Shown piece by piece: positions 1-6,105 of a stretch of 14,117 bases of DNA. The notes under the pieces are model-generated. The model worked only from the letters and a program-made list of their open reading frames with translations, searched no databases and had not been told where the DNA came from. The position numbers and the translations under genes were made by a program. This DNA comes from Acetobacteraceae bacterium. GTDB taxonomy: Bacteria; Pseudomonadota; Alphaproteobacteria; Acetobacterales; Acetobacteraceae. The stretch's first letter is position 1; each line of letters starts with the position of its first letter. The stretch is from positions 1-14,117 of the forward strand of contig JADGHI010000044.1 of the NCBI GenBank assembly GCA_019689515.1, written 5' to 3'.

Positions 1-148
1 CCGTTACGCTCCGTACCGAAATTTTCTTCCGCGGGCTGTTGCACGAACTCCGCGCCTGCCCCACCCCGGCGCCCTGCGCAGACGTTGACGCAGCGCGAAG
101 GCGGGGCGAGGCTCGGCGGCGGAGCCCGCCGGCAGGAGATTTGCCGCC

Positions 149-1492
149 ATGAGTCCGCTCGACGTCCCGACGACGCCCTCCCCCGCGCGCAACAGCGACC
201 TTGACGCCGCCCTGGCGGAAGCCCGCGAGCGCTACACGGCGAAGCGGCCGAGGAGCGCGGCGATCCATGCCCGGGCCCGGGAGGTGATGCCGGGCGGCAA
301 CACGCGCACGGTGCTGTTCTACACCCCCTTCCCCACCGCCATGGCGCGCGGCGAGGACTGCCGGCTGTGGGACGTGGACGGCCACGAGTATCTCGACCTC
401 TGCGGCGAGTACACGGCCGGGCTGTTCGGGCATTCCGAGCCGCGGATCCTCGCGGCCGTGAAGGAGGCGCTTGACCGCGGCATCAACCTGGCCGCGGTGG
501 GGGAGAACGAGGGACGGCTCGCCGGGCTGATCGTCGGGCGCTTCCCCTCGATCGAGCTGGTGCGCTTCACCAACTCGGGGACCGAGGCGAACATCATGGC
601 GCTCGCCGCGGCGCGGGCCTTCACTGGGCGGCAAACGGTGATGGTGATGCGCGGCGGCTACCACGGCGGGGTGCTGACCTTCCCGATCGGCGGGTCGAGC
701 GCCGTGTCGCTCCCCGTGCCGCTGGTCTTCGCCGACTACAACGACGCGGAGGGCGCGGCGCGGGCGATCTGCGAGGCGGGAGAGAGCCTGGCGGCGGTGC
801 TGGTGGAGCCGATGCTGGGCTCCGGCGGCTGCATCCCGGCGCGGCCGGACTTCCTCCAGGCGCTGCGCGAGGCGACGCGGCAGACCGGCGCGCTGCTGAT
901 CTTCGACGAGGTGATGACCAGCCGCCACGGGCCGGGGGGCCTGCAGCAGCGCACCGGCGTGATCCCGGACATGACGACGCTCGGGAAGTACATCGCCGGG
1001 GGGATGAGCTTCGGGGCCTTCGGCGGGCGGGCGGACATCATGTCGGTCTTCGACGGGCACCGGCCCGGCTCGCTGCCGCATGCGGGGACCTTCAACAACA
1101 ACGTCCTCTCCATGGCGGCGGGCTGCGTCGCGATGGGCGAGATCTTCCGGGCGGAGGCCGCGGAGGCGCTGTTCGCGCGCGGCGAGGCGCTGCGCGAGCG
1201 CCTGAACGCCGCCTGCGCGCGCGCCGGCACGGCGATGCACTTCACCGGCGTCGGCTCGATGACCCAGCCGCATTTCCGCCGCGGGCCGGTGACACAGCCC
1301 TATGCGGAGACGGCAGCGGAGGCCGGGCTGCGCGAACTGTTCTTCCTCGACATGCTGGAGGCAGGGATCTACATCGCGCGGCGCGGCATGACGGCGCTGA
1401 GCCTCCCGGTGACGGAGGCCGATTGCGACCGCTACGCGGCGGCGGTGGAGGAATTCGTCACCGCGCGGCGGCCGCTTCTGCCGGACGCATGA
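149..1492 (+). CDS. Class III (PLP) aminotransferase, glutamate-1-semialdehyde aminomutase-like
   Basis: This is a pyridoxal-phosphate enzyme of fold type I, class III, 447 aa, a normal length for the family. The phosphate-binding region NSGTEAN lies at residues 142-148, a GGYHGG segment at 169-174, the cofactor-ring Asp in FDEV (Asp253), and the Schiff-base lysine in TLGK at Lys280. The PGGNTR and GLFGH segments near the N-terminus resemble glutamate-1-semialdehyde 2,1-aminomutase and the 'aspartate aminotransferase family' proteins close to it. Lone catabolic copies like this usually transaminate an amino or beta-amino acid; a role in tetrapyrrole synthesis is less likely because no heme genes are nearby. 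The ATG at 149 follows AGGAG (134-138). It stands alone, and a GC-rich hairpin lies 10 nt after the stop. The class is firm; the substrate is unknown. Confidence 0.93.
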   Translation: MSPLDVPTTPSPARNSDLDAALAEARERYTAKRPRSAAIHARAREVMPGGNTRTVLFYTPFPTAMARGEDCRLWDVDGHEYLDLCGEYTAGLFGHSEPRILAAVKEALDRGINLAAVGENEGRLAGLIVGRFPSIELVRFTNSGTEANIMALAAARAFTGRQTVMVMRGGYHGGVLTFPIGGSSAVSLPVPLVFADYNDAEGAARAICEAGESLAAVLVEPMLGSGGCIPARPDFLQALREATRQTGALLIFDEVMTSRHGPGGLQQRTGVIPDMTTLGKYIAGGMSFGAFGGRADIMSVFDGHRPGSLPHAGTFNNNVLSMAAGCVAMGEIFRAEAAEALFARGEALRERLNAACARAGTAMHFTGVGSMTQPHFRRGPVTQPYAETAAEAGLRELFFLDMLEAGIYIARRGMTALSLPVTEADCDRYAAAVEEFVTARRPLLPDA

Positions 1493-1502
1493 AACCCTGC
1501 GT

Positions 1503-1531
1503 TGGGGCCCAGGCATCCTTGGCGGGCCCCA
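1503..1531 (+). terminator. Candidate terminator hairpin after the aminotransferase
   Basis: TGGGGCCC (1503-1510) pairs perfectly with GGGCCCCA (1524-1531) around a 13-nt loop, starting 10 nt after the aminotransferase stop. No T-tract follows, as is common for high-GC genomes, so Rho-independent function is an inference. Confidence 0.5.
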
Positions 1532-1625
1532 GGCTAGCCCACCCGCTCAGCCCGGCACGGCCTTCCGCAGGGCGGAGAGGCCAAGCGGGCGCAGAGCGGC
1601 CCCACGCGCAGCGGAATAGGCAGCA

Positions 1626-1640
1626 GCCCGCTATGCGGGC
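1626..1640. other. Small perfect hairpin in the convergent gap
   Basis: GCCCGC (1626-1631) and GCGGGC (1635-1640) form a 6-bp stem with a 3-nt loop. It sits midway in the 233-bp gap between the convergent aminotransferase and GH16 genes. It may assist termination from either side; no other role is visible. Confidence 0.3.
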
Positions 1641-1679
1641 CGGGAGGAGGGCGCCCGATGGCTGCACGCAAGGGTAGCC

Positions 1680-1714
1680 GGTGCGCGGCCCAGTTCAGGG
1701 CCGAGCCGCGCACC
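1680..1714 (-). terminator. Candidate terminator hairpin downstream of the GH16-like gene
   Basis: GGTGCGCGGC (1680-1689) and GCCGCGCACC (1705-1714) form a perfect 10-bp inverted repeat, 11 nt beyond the GH16 stop on the minus strand. An overlapping alternative stem, CGGCCC (1686-1691) with GGGCCG (1698-1703), has a 6-nt loop, so two mutually exclusive folds exist. No T-tract is present on either side. Being symmetrical, it could terminate transcripts from both strands. Confidence 0.5.
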
Positions 1715-1725
1715 GACCGACACCC

Positions 1726-2583
1726 TTAGCCTATCCAGCCGTCGCCTTCCCCCCGCGTCTGGGCCAGCACCTCGTCGAGGACGGGCCACTGGCCGGTCTG
1801 TTCATAGACGGCCTCGGCACGCGCACCGATGGCGGCCCAGTCCAGGGCGCCCTCTACCGAGGCGGTGTCCTCTACCGAGGCCGTCCCGCCCGCGCCGGCC
1901 TCATCCTGAACCTGTGCCGCCGCCATGCCGGTACCGTCATCGTCCGTCATGCGGTTACCGTCACTGTCCGACGTGCCGGTACCGTCACCGTCGCTGCTCA
2001 GCACTGGTGTACCGGCTCCGAGCGGCACGTAATCCACCTCCCTCACGGTGATGGAGGTGTCGGGACCGATGTTCAGGAAGCCGATCGTGTTGTTTGTGCC
2101 GCCGGCGTCGAAGTCTTCCGGCACGTTCCTGGTGATGGTGCCCTGCTCTACGCCGTCCACCAGGAAGGTGATCCGGCCAGGCTCCCAGACCATCTGATAC
2201 TCGTGGAAGACGCCGCCCTCGACTCCATCGTAGATCAGGTATTCGAAGCCGTCGGATCCGCCCTCGTCCCAGTGGAGGGTGCCATACTGCCTGCCGGATC
2301 CGTCCTGGGCGATCTCGGCCATGTCGATCTCCTGCCCGGGCCACACATTGTCCCCGGGCCAAAGGATGATTCCGGGTCCCGGTACGCTGCCCTCGAGCTT
2401 CGCCACGACGGTGTAGGTGCCGTAGCCATGGCCGGCATCCCTGCCGACGGCGGGCTCCATCAGGGCGGAGGAGCCGGAGAGCGTGGCTTCACCGGGCACT
2501 GACAGATCGACGTTCCAGGCGTGGGAAAGCGCGCCGACGCCATTATCGAAGCTCTCGTGCATCGGGGTATCGGTCTCGGCCAT
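1726..2583 (-). CDS. GH16-like glycoside hydrolase with Asp/Gly repeat tail
   Basis: This 285-aa protein carries a glycoside hydrolase family 16 (concanavalin-like jelly-roll) domain at about residues 8-188. The catalytic signature E-I-D-M-A-E fits the family ExDxxE pattern, with likely nucleophile Glu85, Asp87 and acid/base Glu90. LWPGDN upstream, THLHW-type strand GTLHW (101-105) and FHEYQMVWEPG with the following VDG (126-144) are also typical. GH16 enzymes cut beta-1,3/1,4-glucans or galactans. No N-terminal signal peptide is visible. Residues 196-220 are a three-unit 8-residue Asp/Gly repeat, 234-244 a TASVE repeat, and the last 40 residues an unrecognised helical-looking module; type I secretion is possible. 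The ATG at 2583 is chosen because AAGGGA sits about 8 nt upstream; longer in-frame starts add only low-complexity Arg/Pro sequence. The gene has no functional link to its neighbours. Confidence 0.8.
   Translation of the reverse strand: MAETDTPMHESFDNGVGALSHAWNVDLSVPGEATLSGSSALMEPAVGRDAGHGYGTYTVVAKLEGSVPGPGIILWPGDNVWPGQEIDMAEIAQDGSGRQYGTLHWDEGGSDGFEYLIYDGVEGGVFHEYQMVWEPGRITFLVDGVEQGTITRNVPEDFDAGGTNNTIGFLNIGPDTSITVREVDYVPLGAGTPVLSSDGDGTGTSDSDGNRMTDDDGTGMAAAQVQDEAGAGGTASVEDTASVEGALDWAAIGARAEAVYEQTGQWPVLDEVLAQTRGEGDGWIG
1852..1884 (-). repeat. Short tandem duplication (TASVE repeat) in the GH16-like gene
   Basis: A run of about 16 bp (CTCTACCGAGGC...) occurs twice in tandem with an 18-bp period. 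It encodes TASVE-D-TASVE at residues 234-244 of the GH16-like protein. It looks like a recent slippage duplication within the linker before the C-terminal module. Confidence 0.55.
1924..1995 (-). repeat. 24-bp tandem repeat coding an Asp/Gly-rich linker
   Basis: Three imperfect 24-bp units encode 8-residue blocks of the form SDGDGTGT, SDSDGNRM and TDDDGTGM in the GH16-like protein (residues 197-220). The D-x-D-G spacing resembles calcium-binding loops. This is seen in the sequence; metal binding is inferred. Confidence 0.6.
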
Positions 2584-3031
2584 AATGCTATCCCTTTGTT
2601 GCGGTTGTCCGGCCGCGGCACGAGGCGTCCGTCCACGCCGCGACGGGCATGGTGGTCGGACGGAACGCGGCTCGTTCGGCGACGCGGGGCCTGGATCCTC
2701 GGCCCCAGGCAGGGGCGCGGCGCGCGGCGGCGCAGCGCCCCCTTCGTCGCGCAGCACCGTTGCGGCGCGTGCGCGACGTTCACTCAGCCAGCGGTCAGGT
2801 GCGCTTGTGCCGCTGCGCTGTTCGTTGCGGTGGACGCGACCCGCGTGTCTGCAGGCCGTGCGTCAGACGTCGAAATGGGTGTCCTTCAGGTCCGCGCAGC
2901 CTGGCACCGGCCGGCGCGGGTCATGCGCTGACCGCCGCAGGGCAGCCCCTACGGGCAGAGCGGCACGCGGTATTGGCGATGGCGTTGTGGTTCAGCGGGA
3001 TGTCTGAGGAAAAGCCTTGGATGAGGGCGGC

Positions 3032-3057
3032 TGCAAGACGAGTTCCGTTCGTCTGCA
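3032..3057. other. Hairpin with 9-bp stem and one bulge
   Basis: TGC (3032-3034) plus AGACGA (3036-3041) pairs with TCGTCT (3049-3054) plus GCA (3055-3057). A35-type single A bulge (3035) interrupts the left arm, and the loop is 7 nt. It lies in the gene-free stretch just before the AT-rich island. It could be part of an RNA or a protein-binding site; function unknown. Confidence 0.35.
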
Positions 3058-3260
3058 CAGAGCGTCGCCGCCGGTGACGGCACCCGACGCGCTGGTGGCA
3101 AAGCGGTTATCATGAGCAAACTCTTCCAACCGTCTGCTCCATCGTGGTGAACGCGCTTAAATTCGCCGGAGATTCCATCGCATCACGCGGCGTTCGGCCA
3201 TTATTATGAACGGAGGGCGCAGCGCAAGCGCTTATGTGTTCCATTTTCCATCAAGTATTT

Positions 3261-3287
3261 TTGACGGACTCAAATGCAACTTATACT
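3261..3287 (+). promoter_or_regulatory. Sigma70-like promoter in the AT-rich island
   Basis: TTGACG (3261-3266; 5 of 6 to the -35 consensus) and TATACT (3282-3287; 5 of 6 to the -10 consensus) are separated by 15 bp, shorter than the preferred 17. Both lie in the most AT-rich part of the window. No convincing coding frame follows, so if active it may drive an untranslated RNA or be a relic. Confidence 0.4.
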
Positions 3288-3314
3288 TTCCCATGACTTA
3301 TGCTTTCCTCGGAA

Positions 3315-3328
3315 TGAGTCGTGACTCA
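3315..3328. promoter_or_regulatory. Perfect inverted repeat, possible operator
   Basis: TGAGTC (3315-3320) and GACTCA (3323-3328) form a perfect 6-bp inverted repeat with a 2-bp spacer. It begins 27 bp after the -10 box of the 3261-3287 promoter candidate. The position suits a repressor site or an early RNA hairpin; no regulator gene is in the window. Confidence 0.3.
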
Positions 3329-3818
3329 GGGCAGAACGGGGTGACTGGCAGCCCGTCGAGTTGGTGTGCCGCAGTGTCCGTTGCTCGGCGCGAAATCCGG
3401 TGAGGGCGGCCGGCCGGAAAGGATCTTTGGCCAGGTTGCGCACGCAAGCATTTGTCCACCGATCGCCAGCCCTGTCCGGTGGTCGGTCGGCGAGGCTATC
3501 CAGCCTTGCGCGCACCGCCGCCCGGATCGGCAGCCGCGAACGACGGCGCTGCGCGTGGGCCGCCGGCGGCGTCGGCACCGTGCCTGTACCGGCATCATCC
3601 TCTTGGCACGATGGCGAGGATCACCGCAGGAGCAGTGCAGCCCGGCCGCAGCGCAAGGCTGTGCCGTGCCCGGCCGCGAACGGAGACGATGCGGAACCAG
3701 GCCTTGACGCCTGTTGACGCGGGGAAGCCGCAATCGGCGAGCACAGATGTGCCGCCCTGCGCGTGCGTCGGCTTCGCCCGCCCTGCGCGTCCCTCGCCGC
3801 CTTCAACCGGACCGGCGT

Positions 3819-3832
3819 GCGCCCGCGGGCGC
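3819..3832 (-). terminator. Candidate terminator palindrome downstream of the SDR gene
   Basis: A perfect 14-bp palindrome, GCGCCCGCGGGCGC, lies about 47 nt past the SDR stop on the minus strand. It would fold with a 5-bp stem and a CGCG loop. A second mini-hairpin, GGCGG-CTA-CCGCC (3867-3879), touches the stop codon itself. Neither has a T-tract, so the terminator role is tentative. Confidence 0.35.
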
Positions 3833-3878
3833 CGCATCGGCCAGCACAGCCAGGGCCGCGTCCGGTGGCGGCTACCGC

Positions 3879-4631
3879 CTACCGCCCGCCGCTGACCGGC
3901 AGGATCGCGCCGGTGATGTAGCTCGCCGCGTCGGAGAGCAGCCAGAGGACGGCCTCCGCCACCTCCTCCGCCGTGCCGGGACGGCCGAGCGGCACGCCGG
4001 GGCTGAGGCGCGCCAGGCGGTCGGGCAGGCCGGCGCGGGCGTGCAGCTCGGTCTCGATCAGGCCGGGGCTGACGGCGTTGACGCGGATGCCCTCGGCGGC
4101 GACCTCGCGCGAAAGGCCGATGGTGATGGTGTCGGTGGCGCCCTTGCTCGCCGCGTAGTGGATCCACTCGCCGGCGCCGCCGAGGGTGGAGGCGCGGGAC
4201 GAGACGTTCACGATCGCGCCGCCGCGCCCGCCGCGTTTCGTGGACATCCGCCGCACCGCCTCGCGCGTGCAGGCGACGAGGCCGAGAACGTTGAGGCGCA
4301 ACACCGCCTCCCAGGTCGAGAGCGGCGTGTCGAGCAGCGTGCCGACCGTGCCCGGAGTGGCAGCGTTGTTCACCAGCGCATCGAGCCGGCCAAAGCGGCG
4401 GTCGAGCGCGGCGAAGACGCGGGCGATCTCCGCCTCCTCCGCCATGTCGGCACGTTCGAGCAGCACGGCGGCGCCGGCGGCGCGGCAGGCCTCGGCCGTC
4501 GCCTCGGCAGGGGCCGTCTCGCTGCGGTAAGTCAGGCAGAGGTCGTAGCCGCGCGCGGCCGCGAGCCGCGCGACGGCAGCGCCTATGCCACGGCCCGCGC
4601 CGGTGACGAGCAGCACTTGCCTCTCCGTCAT
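3879..4631 (-). CDS. SDR-family NAD(P)-dependent oxidoreductase
   Basis: A classical short-chain dehydrogenase/reductase of 250 aa, the usual length. The cofactor motif TGAGRGIG is at residues 10-17, NNAA at 88-91, the catalytic Asn at 114, Ser in NVSS (144/145), Tyr159 and Lys163 in YAASK, and the PG loop in VSPGLIETE after it. Arg36 at the end of the second strand (TYRS) suggests a preference for NADP(H). Such enzymes interconvert alcohols and ketones; the C-terminal ITGAILPVSGGR resembles FabG-like and glucose-dehydrogenase-like SDRs. The ATG at 4631 is preceded by GGGAGGG on the minus strand. The gene diverges from the LLM oxidoreductase across 190 bp, so the two could be co-controlled. 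The substrate is unknown. Confidence 0.93.
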   Translation of the reverse strand: MTERQVLLVTGAGRGIGAAVARLAAARGYDLCLTYRSETAPAEATAEACRAAGAAVLLERADMAEEAEIARVFAALDRRFGRLDALVNNAATPGTVGTLLDTPLSTWEAVLRLNVLGLVACTREAVRRMSTKRGGRGGAIVNVSSRASTLGGAGEWIHYAASKGATDTITIGLSREVAAEGIRVNAVSPGLIETELHARAGLPDRLARLSPGVPLGRPGTAEEVAEAVLWLLSDAASYITGAILPVSGGR

Positions 4632-4643
4632 CGTCCCTCCCCG

Positions 4644-4662
4644 CCTTCATTGCCGATGAAGG
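4644..4662. promoter_or_regulatory. Inverted repeat in the SDR/LLM divergent region
   Basis: CCTTCAT (4644-4650) and ATGAAGG (4656-4662) form a perfect 7-bp inverted repeat with a 5-bp spacer. It lies 13 bp upstream of the SDR start codon, next to its ribosome site. The size and position fit a dimeric repressor operator or a 5'-UTR hairpin of the SDR transcript. This is inference from symmetry only. Confidence 0.4.
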
Positions 4663-4677
4663 GAGCAGCCTAGCATG

Positions 4678-4728
4678 GGCGACGGCGCACGGAACCCGGC
4701 GGATTGGGGGTGGGCGGCGACGGCGCAC
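4678..4728. repeat. 13-bp direct repeat pair in the SDR/LLM divergent region
   Basis: GGCGACGGCGCAC occurs at 4678-4690 and again at 4716-4728, start-to-start 38 bp apart. Both copies lie in the 190-bp gap between divergent genes, upstream of the LLM ribosome site. Paired direct repeats can be activator sites, but GC-rich DNA yields such matches by chance. Confidence 0.3.
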
Positions 4729-4821
4729 CGTTCCCAGGCGTGGCTCATGGCGGTTGCGCCGCGCCTTGCGCGGGCGCGAGAATGCCGCCGCAGGGGACAA
4801 GGCGTATGGGAGGAAGCGAAC

Positions 4822-5922
4822 ATGCTGCAGCTTGGCTATTTCGCGATGCCGTCGCACCCGCCGGAGCGCGGCCTGAAGGCGGGGCATGACTGGGATCTCC
4901 AGGTGCTGCGCTGGCTTGACGGCATGGGCTATGCGGAGGCCTGGATCGGCGAGCACCACACCGCGCCCTGGGAGCCGCATCCGGCGCCCGACCTGCTGGT
5001 CGCACAGGCGCTGAAGGAGACGCAGCGCATCCGCCTCGGCCCCGGCGGCTTCCTCCTGCCCTACCACCACCCGGCGGAGCTGGCGAACCGGGTGGCGATG
5101 CTCGACCACCTGTCGGAGGGGCGGCTGAATTTCGGCGTGGCGGCGAGCGGGCTGCCGAGCGACTGGGCGATGTTCCATGTGGACGGCATGTCCGGCGTCA
5201 ACCGCGAGATGACGCGCGAGGCGCTCGACATCATCCTCCGGCTGTGGACGGAGGAGGCGCCCTTCACGCATGAGGGGAAGTTCTGGAAGGTCAGCGCGCC
5301 GGAGACGATGTTCGGCTTCCTCAAGCCGCACATCCGGCCGCTGCAGAAGCCGCATCCGCCGATCGGGGTGGCGGGCCTCTCGAAGAACTCGGACACGCTG
5401 AAGCTGGCGGGAGAGCGCGGCTTCCTGCCGATGAGCCTCAACCTCAACCCGGCCTATGTCGGCAGCCACTGGGACTCGGTCGAAGCAGGGGCGCGGCGGG
5501 CGGGGCGGACGCCCGACCGGCGCGACTGGCGCCTGGTGCGCGAGGTGTTCGTGGCCGAGACCGATGCCGAGGCCTGGCGGCTCTCGGTCGGCTCGATGAT
5601 GGGGCGGATGATGCGGGAGTACTTCCTGCCGCTGCTGTCGAATTTCGGCTTCCTCGAATACCTCAAGCACAGCCCCGAGGTGCCGGACTCCGACGTCACG
5701 GTCGAGTACTGCGCGCGTCACAATTGGCTGGTGGGCTCGCCGGCGACGGTGGCGGAGAAGATCGCGCAGATCCACGAGGAGGTCGGCGGCTTCGGCACTC
5801 TGCTGGTGTTCGGCTTCGACTACTCCGAGCAGCCCGAGGCCTGGCGGAACTCGCTCGGCCTGCTGGCCGAGGAGGTGTTGCCAAAGCTTGCGCACCTCCG
5901 CACGCCGGCGCCGGTCAGCTGA
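4822..5922 (+). CDS. LLM-class flavin-dependent oxidoreductase (luciferase-like)
   Basis: A 366-aa bacterial-luciferase-like TIM-barrel protein. Family hallmarks are the N-terminal strand LGYFAMP, WIGEHH at residues 41-46, LPYHHPAELANR with MLDHLSEGRLNFGV (about 78-106), and the late WLVGSPATVAEKI segment. Members use reduced FMN or F420 with oxygen to oxidise small organics (limonene, alkanesulfonates, long-chain aldehydes, aminopolycarboxylates). This copy resembles the 'limonene hydroxylase' type rather than SsuD. The ATG at 4822 is chosen because GGGAGG lies about 8 nt upstream and MLQLGYF is the conserved beginning; an in-frame ATG at 4675 would add 49 non-conserved residues. No flavin reductase gene accompanies it, so reduced flavin must come from elsewhere. 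Family assignment is firm; the substrate is open. Confidence 0.92.
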   Translation: MLQLGYFAMPSHPPERGLKAGHDWDLQVLRWLDGMGYAEAWIGEHHTAPWEPHPAPDLLVAQALKETQRIRLGPGGFLLPYHHPAELANRVAMLDHLSEGRLNFGVAASGLPSDWAMFHVDGMSGVNREMTREALDIILRLWTEEAPFTHEGKFWKVSAPETMFGFLKPHIRPLQKPHPPIGVAGLSKNSDTLKLAGERGFLPMSLNLNPAYVGSHWDSVEAGARRAGRTPDRRDWRLVREVFVAETDAEAWRLSVGSMMGRMMREYFLPLLSNFGFLEYLKHSPEVPDSDVTVEYCARHNWLVGSPATVAEKIAQIHEEVGGFGTLLVFGFDYSEQPEAWRNSLGLLAEEVLPKLAHLRTPAPVS

Positions 5923-5930
5923 AGGGGCGG

Positions 5931-5969
5931 GCCGGCCTGCCTTGATGGCGCCGCAGCGCGCAGGCCGGC
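5931..5969. terminator. Bidirectional terminator hairpin between LLM and DadA-like genes
   Basis: GCCGGCCTGC (5931-5940) and GCAGGCCGGC (5960-5969) form a perfect 10-bp stem around a 19-nt loop, starting 8 nt after the LLM stop. The DadA-like gene ends on the opposite strand at 6106. The symmetry suits termination for both convergent genes, though T-tracts are absent. Confidence 0.55.
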
Positions 5970-6004
5970 GTGGCCTCATCGGCGTCCGAATGCGTGGGGA
6001 TGCG

Positions 6005-6018
6005 AGGGGCGCGCCCCT
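6005..6018. other. Perfect 14-bp palindrome in the convergent gap
   Basis: AGGGGCGCGCCCCT (6005-6018) is a perfect palindrome and lies between the two convergent stop codons. It could be a second terminator hairpin for the DadA-like gene or a protein-binding site; the sequence does not decide. Confidence 0.3.
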
Positions 6019-6105
6019 GCGAACGCGACGCCACGGGGGCGTGGACCGGAAGCGTGCTCGGATGCCGCGGCGGCGCGAACAAGATCGGGCGGTGGGGACG
6101 TGCCC

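Larger units (their letters stand above)
2584..3878. other. 1.3-kb stretch without a convincing gene
   Basis: Open frames here are short, overlap in several frames and lack good ribosome sites or recognisable motifs, so I assign no protein. The stretch is heterogeneous. The 2584-3080 part is GC-rich with several hairpins. The 3090-3330 part is strikingly AT-rich for this window. The 3400-3878 part is GC-rich again and ends at the SDR stop. The GH16-like gene leaves it on the minus strand from 2583, so its promoter is probably near 2590-2700. Decayed genes, a mobile-element remnant or an untranslated RNA are all possible. Confidence 0.55.

Noticed and set aside
1..148. Possible end of a gene at the left edge
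   Set aside because: No frame with recognisable protein content is visible; the segment reads as the upstream region of the aminotransferase.
2584..2757. N-terminal extension of the GH16-like gene to an ATG at 2757
   Set aside because: The added residues are Pro/Arg-rich with no signal peptide, and the ATG at 2583 has a good ribosome site directly before the conserved domain.
2985..3060. Possible tRNA-like segment (GGTTCAGCGGGATG...)
   Set aside because: No cloverleaf with acceptor and anticodon stems could be built; only one bulged hairpin is supported.
2483..3077. Several overlapping plus-strand frames upstream of the GH16-like gene
   Set aside because: Three frames are open at once with low-complexity Arg/Ala/Gly products and no ribosome site; typical GC-rich artefacts.
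3206..3403. 65-codon plus-strand frame in the AT-rich island
   Set aside because: No ribosome site precedes its ATG and the translation shows no recognisable motif; the -10 box candidate lies inside it.
3595..5979. 794-codon minus-strand open frame
   Set aside because: It is an Arg/Pro/His-rich shadow antisense to the LLM gene and overlapping the SDR gene in another frame; it has no family motif.
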